A DNA stretch of 46,472 nucleotides, from the NCBI GenBank assembly GCA_031253985.1, contig JAIRVH010000056.1:1-46472 (forward strand), written 5' to 3'. Within the stretch, counting starts at the first letter, position 1; the number at the start of each line of letters is the position of its first letter. A program made the position numbers and the translations under genes. The DNA comes from Sphingobacterium sp. (GTDB lineage: Bacteria > Bacteroidota > Bacteroidia > Sphingobacteriales > Sphingobacteriaceae). Shown here in pieces: positions 1 to 7,891 of this stretch. The notes below the pieces were generated by a model. That model worked only from the letters and a program-made list of their open reading frames with translations. It had not been told where the DNA came from and searched no databases.

Positions 1-892
1 TGGTGCAAAGATAGGGAGTTTTCTAACAAACTTCCAAGCCTTTTGTTCTTATTATTTTCATTTTGGACCTAACTCGCTGTCAGGATGGGAGATTCTTTTT
101 GGTTTCTGGCCGAGGGGGGGCGCAGAGGGTGGGGAAAAAAGCTGATTCTTCCGCAGAATGGGGCCTGGAATAGGGAATTATGCGCCGGACTTTCCGGCAA
201 CTAGACCTTGATACGGATATTGCAGGGAAAAAGGGATGGAAAGGCTGTTGCAAAATATTATGCAGTATGGATACTGGATATTATACTTAGATGGGGATAT
301 CGGGGATCTATAAATAAGTCCATATAGAAGGGAGCGCATACCTGGACAAGGAACTTATCTGCTTCGGGGCACATTCGGGACAGCCTGTGGACAGGTTCGG
401 TCTGCTAGCGTGCTGCGTCCGTGTTCCTTCCGTGTTGCATCCGACTATTACCCTGTACCCACCCCGCTACCATCACGGACAGATGGCGGTCCGAGGGCGA
501 ACATGCCCCCTGCATGCCCCGACCAGGGGCCAACGCTGACCTGAACCGCAGCCGATAACCTCCGCAGCAACGTTCGAAACACGAAGACAACTCGGTATAA
601 AACGCATACGCCGCACTACTTCATCCATTGCTTATAACAATCATTAAATTAACCGCAGCCAATAACTTATGTTAGCTCTCTTAAACCACTGACACTTGAA
701 GATCTTAATTAAATGATAGCGCTATTTTAACACCAAGCTATACGCGAATATCAATGACAGTTTCACCGCTATAGGAATAACTCTTTTTTCAGTAAATTTG
801 ATCTAGGTTAATAAATAACAAAAAGGAAGACCTTATTTTTAAGAAATTAAAGATAATGAATACTTTTATTCCAAATAAAATCATATTGATCC
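1..892. other. Gene-free left end with GC-rich, hairpin-rich patch
   Basis: No convincing gene is seen. Roughly 100-200 and 345-600 are visibly richer in G and C than the rest of the window, while 600-892 is AT-rich. Short perfect inverted repeats lie at 184-198 (GCCGGA/TCCGGC) and 384-395 (CCTGT/ACAGG), with further CGGAC/GTCCG and CCCC/GGGG pairings near 475-530. A 16-base near-perfect direct repeat (AACCGCAGCC core) sits at 544-559 and 651-666. The only long reading frame here (405-590, minus) has an unnatural arginine- and serine-rich composition and is probably spurious. Confidence 0.6.
793..800 (+). promoter_or_regulatory. Bacteroidota -7 promoter element for the HD-PycTM gene
   Basis: TAAATTTG matches the Bacteroidota TAnnTTTG -7 consensus and would give an mRNA leader of about 85 bases before the ATG at 893. 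No clear TTTG was found at the usual -33 spacing, so this is a candidate only. Confidence 0.4.
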
Positions 893-2077
893 ATGATAGA
901 CTATGCGCAGCTTTTAAAACAGGTAGAAGAATATGCCGAGACATATATTATAGATAATATCTCCGTCTGCCACTGTTTCCACAACACGATACACACTCGT
1001 TCAGTTGTACGCGCTGCTGAGGAAATTTCATCATACTATAAACTAGGAGAAGAGGATCACTTTATTGTTATCAGTGCAGCCTATTTTCATGACCTGGGTT
1101 ACGTAAAATCTGATAATGCTATCGGTCATGAGAAGAAAAGTGTTGAGATTGCATTCGACTTTCTACGGGACAAAGGCATAGCGGAAGACATACAGGAAAA
1201 AATCAAAGGTTGTATTCTGGCAACAAGAATGCCTCAAGATCCTGCAAACCTGCTAGAACAAATTCTCTGCGACGCTGACCTGTTTCATTTCGGAAACGAT
1301 GATTTCGTTACTAGAAATAAATTGATGAAGGCCGAAGCTGAAGCAGTACTCGGGAAGGAGATTGATAAAGATGTATGGCGGGCGGGCACAATCAAATTAC
1401 TAAAGAGCCATCATTACCACACTGAATATGCACAGCAAAAGCTGAATGTAAAAAAAGAGATGAATCTAAAAGAACTAGAGAAAAAACAGGAAAAATCTAT
1501 TGTAAAAAATAAGGAAAGCAAAAAAGAAGACAAGAAAGAAAAAGAAAAAGGTGGCAAGCCAGAACGCGGAATAGAAACAATGTTCCGTATTACTTCTTCA
1601 AATAATCAACGGTTAAGTGATATGGCAGACAATAAGGCCAATATTTTGCTAACGGTCAATTCTATTATCCTTTCAGTCGTGATTGCTGTTTTATTTCGAA
1701 AATTAGATGCCAACGAACATCTTATTATCCCGACAATAATCTTAACAACTGCAGTGGTTGCAACGATGGTCATGGCCATACTGTCGACAATCCCCAAAAT
1801 TCCTTCAGGCAAATTTTCCAAGGAGGAAATTGAACAAAAGTCTGTGAATCTTCTTTTTTTTGGAAACTTCTATAAAATGAAACTTGACGACTACAATGAG
1901 GGCATGCAGAAAGTAATGGTCGACTCGGAATTTTTATATGGCATGCTGACAAAGGATGTTTATTCGCAGGGGGTCGTTTTAGGACGCAAATATAAACTTC
2001 TACGCTACGCATATGGAATTTTTATGTTTGGACTTGTCATATCGGTTGTTTCTTTTGTTGCCGCAACCCTATTTTAA
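893..2077 (+). CDS. HD phosphohydrolase fused to Pycsar effector (PycTM-type) membrane domain
   Basis: The N-terminal half is an intact HD domain: histidines at about 30/34, HD at 66-67, H79 and D127/D129, the usual metal-binding set. Residues 185-227 form a lysine/glutamate-rich linker. From about 228 to 394 comes a membrane domain with the 'SSNNQRLSDMADNKANILL' signature of Pycsar effectors (PF18967/DUF5706), with hydrophobic segments near 251-270, 277-297 and the C-terminus. In known Pycsar systems such domains damage the inner membrane when a cyclic nucleotide is sensed. Here the cNMP-binding module is replaced by an HD enzyme, and no cyclase gene lies within the window. The HD part may hydrolyse or sense a nucleotide; substrate unknown. 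Family call fairly sure, function inferred. Confidence 0.85.
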   Translation: MIDYAQLLKQVEEYAETYIIDNISVCHCFHNTIHTRSVVRAAEEISSYYKLGEEDHFIVISAAYFHDLGYVKSDNAIGHEKKSVEIAFDFLRDKGIAEDIQEKIKGCILATRMPQDPANLLEQILCDADLFHFGNDDFVTRNKLMKAEAEAVLGKEIDKDVWRAGTIKLLKSHHYHTEYAQQKLNVKKEMNLKELEKKQEKSIVKNKESKKEDKKEKEKGGKPERGIETMFRITSSNNQRLSDMADNKANILLTVNSIILSVVIAVLFRKLDANEHLIIPTIILTTAVVATMVMAILSTIPKIPSGKFSKEEIEQKSVNLLFFGNFYKMKLDDYNEGMQKVMVDSEFLYGMLTKDVYSQGVVLGRKYKLLRYAYGIFMFGLVISVVSFVAATLF

Positions 2078-2217
2078 TAGATCCAGATCAATAGAATCCA
2101 ATATGCTATATCAGGGTTGAAAACATCCTCTGTCAGCTTAAAAATAAAAGACTTAAACCAATTATGAGCTTCTAATCGACGCTATATAAAACATTTGTTG
2201 ATGTCGTTGAAAACTTG

Positions 2218-4251
2218 ATGTCACAACACAAATATATAAGGATGAAGAATAAAGACCTTTACATCAACAGAGATATTAGCTGGTTATCATTCAATGGAAG
2301 AGTACTTGACCAAGCCGGACGGCAGGAGGTACCATTGTTAGAAAAACTACAGTTTCTCGCTATTTTTTCCTCCAATCTGGATGAATTTTATCGGGTTAGA
2401 ATGCCCGTACTGATGGCTTGGAAAAAAATAATGAAGCAAAATCCTGAACAGCTCATTCCAAACCTAGATATTGGCACGTATAAAAAGGCCTCAAAAACCA
2501 TCAACAAACATCAGGAAAGATTCGGCTTATTACTCGCAGATATTATACAAGAATTGGCAAAAGAAGATATATTCTTCATTTATAATCAGACTATTCCTGC
2601 AGAAATAAAAGACCTCGCAGCCAAATATTTCTTTTATACAATTGCCTCCTATCTCCAGATCATCCAGCTCGATGATACGTCCTTTTTCCCAATTAACAAT
2701 CAGCTGTACTTTGCGGTCACAGATGACAATACGGGAGCCGTATTCTTTCTCAACATTCCATCCAATCATATTGGCCGATTTTTTACCTGTGAGATTAATG
2801 GAAATAAATATGTCGTCCTCATTGATGACATTATCAAATTATTTTTTCCTGAAGCTGTAAGAAATACATCCTTAAACTTCTACTCCTTTAAAATCACCCG
2901 CGACGCGGAATTAAATCTACAAGATGAATTTGAGGGGGATATTGCACAAAAAATCGAAGCCGAAGTCAATAAACGGGATCTTGGCTATGCAACACGCTTT
3001 TTATTTCAACCTAATTTCCCAAAACAGCTGATTGAAACGTTGGCAACACTATTCGATCTGCGAAAAAGCAGCATTGTCGAGGGGGGGAACTACCACAACC
3101 TGAAGGATTTTTTCTCATTCCCGATTAAAATGGATAAACTTTCTTATCCAAAACAGCAGCAGATTCAGAGATACCAAAATTTCCAGGAATCTATTTTTGA
3201 TCAGATAGATCGAAAGGATATGCTGATCTGTACGCCTTACGAATCTTTCGACCCCATATTACGTTTCTTCAACGAGGCAGCAATAGATCCAGCCGTCGAG
3301 GAGATCTACACTACGCTATATCGTATCGCCGGTGACTCTCGTATTGCACAAGCGCTAGCCACAGCAGCGAAAAATGGAAAAAAAGTCAATGTATTTGTCG
3401 AATTGAAAGCACGCTTTGATGAAGCGAATAATATGCATTGGGCCCGTGTGATGAAAGAACAGGGTGTAAAAATTACCTACAGTATCCCGAATCTAAAAGT
3501 TCATGCTAAAATAGCACTTGTCAAACGTAAGGAAGGTCGAGAGAGTGCGCTATTCGGCACAGGAAATCTAAATGAAAAAACAGCTAAGATCTACACGGAC
3601 TACTTCCTCATTACCTCGAATAAGTTATTGACTAAGGAATTAAAAATGCTATTCGAGTTTTTACCTGCAAGGAAGAAACCCAATAGTCCGAATGAGCTAT
3701 CCTTTGACCATCTACTGATTGCTCAGTTCAACCTCAAGCATACATTTTTATTCTTGATTGACCAGACGATCCAAGCGGTTAATTCGGGAAGCCAAGCAAC
3801 AATAAAAATTAAATTAAACAATCTAGAAGAAGAATCGTTAATCAATAAATTGTACGAAGCGAGTCGGGCGGGAGTTCAACTGCAGCTATTAGTCAGGGGG
3901 ATCTGTAGATTAAAACCGCAAGTACCTGGACTAAGTGAAAACATTGTCGTGAAACGGATTGTAGGTCGATATTTAGAACACGGAAGAATATTCATCTTCC
4001 AATATCAAACGCATAAAAACATATACCTTGGATCATCAGACTGGATGAACCGCAACATCTACCGACGCATAGAAACATGTTTTCCCATTCTGAACCCTGC
4101 ATTAGCGGTTCAGATGCAAGAACTTTTTGATATTCAGTTTGCAGACGACAGCGAAGCGACTTTACTCGACGACCGGGGGCAAAACCAGTCTATAGAAGGA
4201 ACGCAGCAGCATGTTTCTCAGCAGCAAATCCTTGATTATTTAAAACGTTAA
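2218..4251 (+). CDS. ppk1: Polyphosphate kinase 1
   Basis: Reversible transfer of the ATP gamma-phosphate to inorganic polyphosphate. The N-terminal 'NRDISWLSFN' and 'NLDEFYRVRMP' motifs, the catalytic autophosphorylated histidine in 'LKVHAKIAL' (H429, equivalent to E. coli H435) and the second active-site histidine in 'LEHGRIF' (H588, equivalent to H592) are all present. At 677 residues it has normal family length. A TTG lies one codon upstream (2215), but ATG at 2218 is the natural start; ATG at 2242 is also possible. It is followed on the same strand by three envelope or sensor genes, with a 125-base gap to the next. The C-terminal 40 residues are glutamine-rich and not typical of the catalytic core. 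Confidence 0.95.
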   Translation: MSQHKYIRMKNKDLYINRDISWLSFNGRVLDQAGRQEVPLLEKLQFLAIFSSNLDEFYRVRMPVLMAWKKIMKQNPEQLIPNLDIGTYKKASKTINKHQERFGLLLADIIQELAKEDIFFIYNQTIPAEIKDLAAKYFFYTIASYLQIIQLDDTSFFPINNQLYFAVTDDNTGAVFFLNIPSNHIGRFFTCEINGNKYVVLIDDIIKLFFPEAVRNTSLNFYSFKITRDAELNLQDEFEGDIAQKIEAEVNKRDLGYATRFLFQPNFPKQLIETLATLFDLRKSSIVEGGNYHNLKDFFSFPIKMDKLSYPKQQQIQRYQNFQESIFDQIDRKDMLICTPYESFDPILRFFNEAAIDPAVEEIYTTLYRIAGDSRIAQALATAAKNGKKVNVFVELKARFDEANNMHWARVMKEQGVKITYSIPNLKVHAKIALVKRKEGRESALFGTGNLNEKTAKIYTDYFLITSNKLLTKELKMLFEFLPARKKPNSPNELSFDHLLIAQFNLKHTFLFLIDQTIQAVNSGSQATIKIKLNNLEEESLINKLYEASRAGVQLQLLVRGICRLKPQVPGLSENIVVKRIVGRYLEHGRIFIFQYQTHKNIYLGSSDWMNRNIYRRIETCFPILNPALAVQMQELFDIQFADDSEATLLDDRGQNQSIEGTQQHVSQQQILDYLKR

Positions 4252-4252
4252 T

Positions 4253-4342
4253 ATGAAATCAATCAGGACAATTACAAAAATAAGCCAAAGTCATCCTGAA
4301 AAGGCCTACGATACCATCATTGAGCGTAAGCTAATCCCGTAA
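4253..4342 (+). CDS. Possible 29-residue ORF between ppk1 and the lipoprotein gene
   Basis: An ATG one base after the ppk1 stop opens a 29-codon frame ending in TAA. The peptide reads like ordinary protein (it ends 'YDTIIERKLIP') and fills most of the gap before the next gene. It could be a small translated ORF coupled to ppk1, the remnant of a decayed downstream gene, or chance. No family recognised. Confidence 0.2.
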   Translation: MKSIRTITKISQSHPEKAYDTIIERKLIP

Positions 4343-4376
4343 ACCTGACGGCTTCATCAATTTAAAAGTTAATTCT

Positions 4377-5276
4377 ATGAAGATGAAAAACTCCACGATA
4401 CTAACAACTATGGCTTTAGGTCTAGCAACGGCTATTTTCCCCGCCTGTAATCCCAATAATAAGGCCAAAGAAAATAGCAGCAAGCTCGCTCATGTTAAAG
4501 CAGAACAACCACATAATATTCCCTATACGTTGTCTTCGGGCATAAAGATGAATTTGCCGGATGAATTACTGGAGATATCCGGAATAGCCTTTATCGCAGG
4601 ACAGGATGAAGATATTTATGCCATTCAGGATGAACAGGGATTGCTGTATAAATTTAACCAAGCGACTCAGAAAGTTACGTTTACACCCTTCGGCAAAGAT
4701 GGGGACTATGAAGATATCTCTATCAGCAATACGCACATCTTTGTTTTAAAGAGCAATGGCAGTATCTATTCTTTTCCTATTACTGAGAAGGAAAATATAA
4801 AAACTGTTGTCGAACAAAAAAACCTACTCCCAAAAGGAGAATATGAAGGGCTTTTTGTAGACCGGGAAAGCAACCAGGCCTACGTATTATGTAAAGAATG
4901 CAAAGTGGATAGAAAGCAGGCACAAACTTCCGGTTATATCTTTAATATGGACGAAAATGGACAACTTCAGCCAAAAGGTGAATTTGCCATTCAGCTCGAT
5001 GAACTGAAAGAATTCGACCCCACAATCAAAAAAACTTTTAAACCATCAGCCTTGGCAAAAAAAGCGGATAGCAAAGAATGGTATATATTATCCTCTATAG
5101 ACAAAGCTCTTGTCGTGACCGACGAGAATTTTCATGTAAAATCACTTCATTCCTTAGATCCGAAAATGTTTCCGCAACCTGAGGGTATCAATTTTGATTC
5201 CAAATTCAATCTCTATATCAGTAGTGAAGCCGGTCATCAGGATAAAGGGCTCATTTATAAATTTGAAAAACAATAG
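4377..5276 (+). CDS. SdiA-regulated-type beta-propeller lipoprotein
   Basis: The N-terminus has a short basic stretch, a hydrophobic core and a lipobox-like 'FPAC' at about residue 26, followed by polar 'NPNNKAKEN', so a lipoprotein is likely. The rest contains repeats of 'ISGIAF...DIYAIQDEQGLLYKFN' and 'EGLFVDRES' type, characteristic of the SdiA-regulated/esterase-like beta-propeller families (PF06977). Such proteins are periplasmic or surface-anchored with no proven enzyme activity. Its stop is 2 bases before the next ATG, so it is very probably co-transcribed and translationally coupled with the barrel protein downstream. Family moderately sure, role unknown. Confidence 0.75.
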   Translation: MKMKNSTILTTMALGLATAIFPACNPNNKAKENSSKLAHVKAEQPHNIPYTLSSGIKMNLPDELLEISGIAFIAGQDEDIYAIQDEQGLLYKFNQATQKVTFTPFGKDGDYEDISISNTHIFVLKSNGSIYSFPITEKENIKTVVEQKNLLPKGEYEGLFVDRESNQAYVLCKECKVDRKQAQTSGYIFNMDENGQLQPKGEFAIQLDELKEFDPTIKKTFKPSALAKKADSKEWYILSSIDKALVVTDENFHVKSLHSLDPKMFPQPEGINFDSKFNLYISSEAGHQDKGLIYKFEKQ

Positions 5277-5278
5277 GC

Positions 5279-7879
5279 ATGCAAAAGGTCGTCCCTTTCT
5301 TTCTTATTTTTCTTGCTAGTCATGCTTATGCACAACAAAAGCACAAACCGTTCGCAATACATCAGGATAAATCAATTGCTCCTATTCTTATCAAGGATAG
5401 CATAACGGTGGTAGCAAATGCAAAGTATGGCCGGGCGAGCCGGTTTAAAAAGTTCTTTTTGGGAGAGAATTACCGCAAAGAATGGGCGGCTGAGACCACT
5501 TTACCTTTGCTCCAGCTCTCTCAGCTGAACGGTGGATTACGCCCTGTCAAACAGGGGGGCGGGATGCAATCTGTATCTTTACGATTAACGGACTCCACAG
5601 GTAGAGAGTGGGCCTTACGGTCGGTCAATAAACGGACTGAATCGCTGATCCCCGAAGAATTACATGGCACCTTTGTCCAGGACGTCCTTGATGACGCCAC
5701 GAGCGCTCAGCATCCCTATTCTGCTTTAATGATCCCAGCTCTCGCAAATGCGGTAAACGTCCCACATGCACACCCCATCATCGGAGTTGTCGCCCAAGAC
5801 AGCATATTAGGCGAATATGCCCCACTGTTTGAACATACAGTGGCCCTATTGGAAGAACGCGAACCACTTGGAGACTCAGATAATAGCCCCAAGGCTGTAC
5901 GTAAGCTGCAGGAAGATAATGATGATAATTTTAAACCTAAGGCTTATCTACGCGCACGTATGCTGGACGTACTGGTAAGTGATTGGGACCGACATGAGGA
6001 CCAATGGCGCTGGTATAATGAAAATCAGGACAGCGAAGATCGCGATAAGGATTATATTCCCATTCCCCGGGACCGGGATCAGGCATTGCGTGTCACACAA
6101 GGTTTTCTGATGAAAGATATCTATCAGCAGTTTGTGAATCCCGTTATGCAGGGCTTTACGACCGGCATTCCCAATATCCGTTATTCTTTATTCAAATCAC
6201 GGTTCTTGAATGCTCATCCCAGCAACCAGCTATCTCATAAGGAATGGACCAAAGAGGTGTCACAATTTGTCGCCCGTCTTACAGATTCCGTATTATGGAA
6301 ATCTGTGCATAGCCTTCCCCAGTCATCGATTACCATCCGGGGTGAACAGATCTTTAGAACGCTCCAAAGCCGACGTGATGCGCTGCCTGCAGCAATGGAA
6401 GAATACTATAATTTTATCAATAACATTGTCGATATTCATTTAAGCGACAAAAATGAAAAGGTTGAAATATCAAGTACAAAAAATAAAAGCTTAAACGTCA
6501 AAGTTTCGAAAATCAATAAAGATGGTAAAGTCACCAAAGTATTGATGGATAAAACCTATAAAGATGGCCTGACAAAAGAGATTCGCCTCTATTTATCCGA
6601 AGGGAAAGATTCTGTTGTAATCGATAATGCAAGTTCACCCATAAAACTTCGGATCATAGGGGACAGCCTGCCAAAAACTTATGTGATCAACCGAAGCAAA
6701 TCCAAGATCCGGCTCTATGAAAACACCAAAGGATCAACATTCCTGGGAAACGCAAATAGGGTAAAACTCCACTATGGTCGAGACAGTTTAAATACGCAAT
6801 TTGTACCTGTAAATCTTTACAACACCTGGCTTCCATTGCTTACTGCTGGCTATAACGCCGATGACGGCTTCTCACTCGGGCTTGGTGCCGCATATACCCA
6901 TCAGCGCGGATTCAGAAAAACGCCATTTACCTATAAACAACAGCTTACTGTAGCAACGGCGTTTCGGACCGGAGCGTATAAAATCCACTATAGAGGGGAA
7001 TGGATAGCAGTGGTCGGTGATGCTGATATCGTTGTTGATGCCCTAGCAAAAGCCCCTGACAACACCCAGAATTTCTTTGGCGTGGGGAATAACTCGCTCT
7101 TTCTAAAGGAACAATATGGTGCAAAATATTACAGGAGTAGGTTTAATATTTTCAATATCAATCCGCAGTTAAGATGGAAGCCTTCATCCACCTTAAACTT
7201 CGCAGTAGGTCCACATATTCAATTTTATCACTTAGATCCTCTTGAAAATGAGGATCGATTTATTCTAAATCCTCAGGCATTGCATTCTTACGATAGTCTT
7301 TCGATAACCAAAGACAAAGCTTTTGCGGGCGTCAATGCATTCTTGACACAGGACTCGCGTAATCGCAAGATCAATCCGAGCAAGGGACTGTATATCGAAG
7401 CCGCTTTAAATTCCTATTTTGGACTCAATCCGTATTCAAAAAATTCAGCACAGATAAGTGCAGCTATGACTGGCTATTTTAGTGCATTTAATGAGGGCAT
7501 TATATTCGCCAATCGGATAGGGGGTGGAACGGTCGTCGGCAATCCTACGTTTTATCAATATCTATTTCTAGGCGGCCACGAAAATCTCAGAGGATTCCGT
7601 CAGTATCGTTTTGCAGGTCAGCAGATGGTCTATAATAATATCGAAGCACGCGTTAAAGTACATGATGTCAAAAGCTATGTCCTTCCGGGTGAATTCGGGT
7701 TTATGTGGATGTATGATATCGGGAAAGTGTGGGCCAAAGGTTATAACAACGACAAGTTTCATCAGGGGGTGGGCGGCGGAGTTTACTATATCGTAGCCAA
7801 TGCGCTTCCTTTACATGTTGTCATGACTAAATCCAACGAAGGCTGGTATCCCTACTTCAGTACCGGTTTCCGCTTCTAA
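5279..7879 (+). CDS. BamA/TamA-superfamily outer-membrane barrel with kinase-like N-terminal domain
   Basis: A signal peptide (residues 1-19, cut near 'AYAQQ') is followed by a domain with a glycine-rich loop ('QGGGMQSVSLRL'), a lysine in 'LRSVNK', a 'DWDRHEDQWRW' motif at 235-245 and 'PRDRDQA' at 263-269. These are laid out like the ATP-grasping lysine, catalytic loop and metal-binding aspartate of FAM20/HipA-like atypical kinases. From about residue 510 a 16-strand-type barrel follows, with the 'LGG..NLRGF' hallmark of BamA/TamA near residue 770 and a terminal aromatic ('TGFRF'). No POTRA repeats are evident, so a canonical BamA role is unlikely. The barrel assignment is firm; kinase activity is inference from motif spacing. 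Confidence 0.8.
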   Translation: MQKVVPFFLIFLASHAYAQQKHKPFAIHQDKSIAPILIKDSITVVANAKYGRASRFKKFFLGENYRKEWAAETTLPLLQLSQLNGGLRPVKQGGGMQSVSLRLTDSTGREWALRSVNKRTESLIPEELHGTFVQDVLDDATSAQHPYSALMIPALANAVNVPHAHPIIGVVAQDSILGEYAPLFEHTVALLEEREPLGDSDNSPKAVRKLQEDNDDNFKPKAYLRARMLDVLVSDWDRHEDQWRWYNENQDSEDRDKDYIPIPRDRDQALRVTQGFLMKDIYQQFVNPVMQGFTTGIPNIRYSLFKSRFLNAHPSNQLSHKEWTKEVSQFVARLTDSVLWKSVHSLPQSSITIRGEQIFRTLQSRRDALPAAMEEYYNFINNIVDIHLSDKNEKVEISSTKNKSLNVKVSKINKDGKVTKVLMDKTYKDGLTKEIRLYLSEGKDSVVIDNASSPIKLRIIGDSLPKTYVINRSKSKIRLYENTKGSTFLGNANRVKLHYGRDSLNTQFVPVNLYNTWLPLLTAGYNADDGFSLGLGAAYTHQRGFRKTPFTYKQQLTVATAFRTGAYKIHYRGEWIAVVGDADIVVDALAKAPDNTQNFFGVGNNSLFLKEQYGAKYYRSRFNIFNINPQLRWKPSSTLNFAVGPHIQFYHLDPLENEDRFILNPQALHSYDSLSITKDKAFAGVNAFLTQDSRNRKINPSKGLYIEAALNSYFGLNPYSKNSAQISAAMTGYFSAFNEGIIFANRIGGGTVVGNPTFYQYLFLGGHENLRGFRQYRFAGQQMVYNNIEARVKVHDVKSYVLPGEFGFMWMYDIGKVWAKGYNNDKFHQGVGGGVYYIVANALPLHVVMTKSNEGWYPYFSTGFRF

Positions 7880-7891
7880 AATTTTCGATCC

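Noticed and set aside
405..590. 61-codon minus-strand frame in the GC-rich patch
   Set aside because: Composition is rich in serine, arginine, glycine and cysteine with no motif; it arises from GC-rich non-coding DNA.
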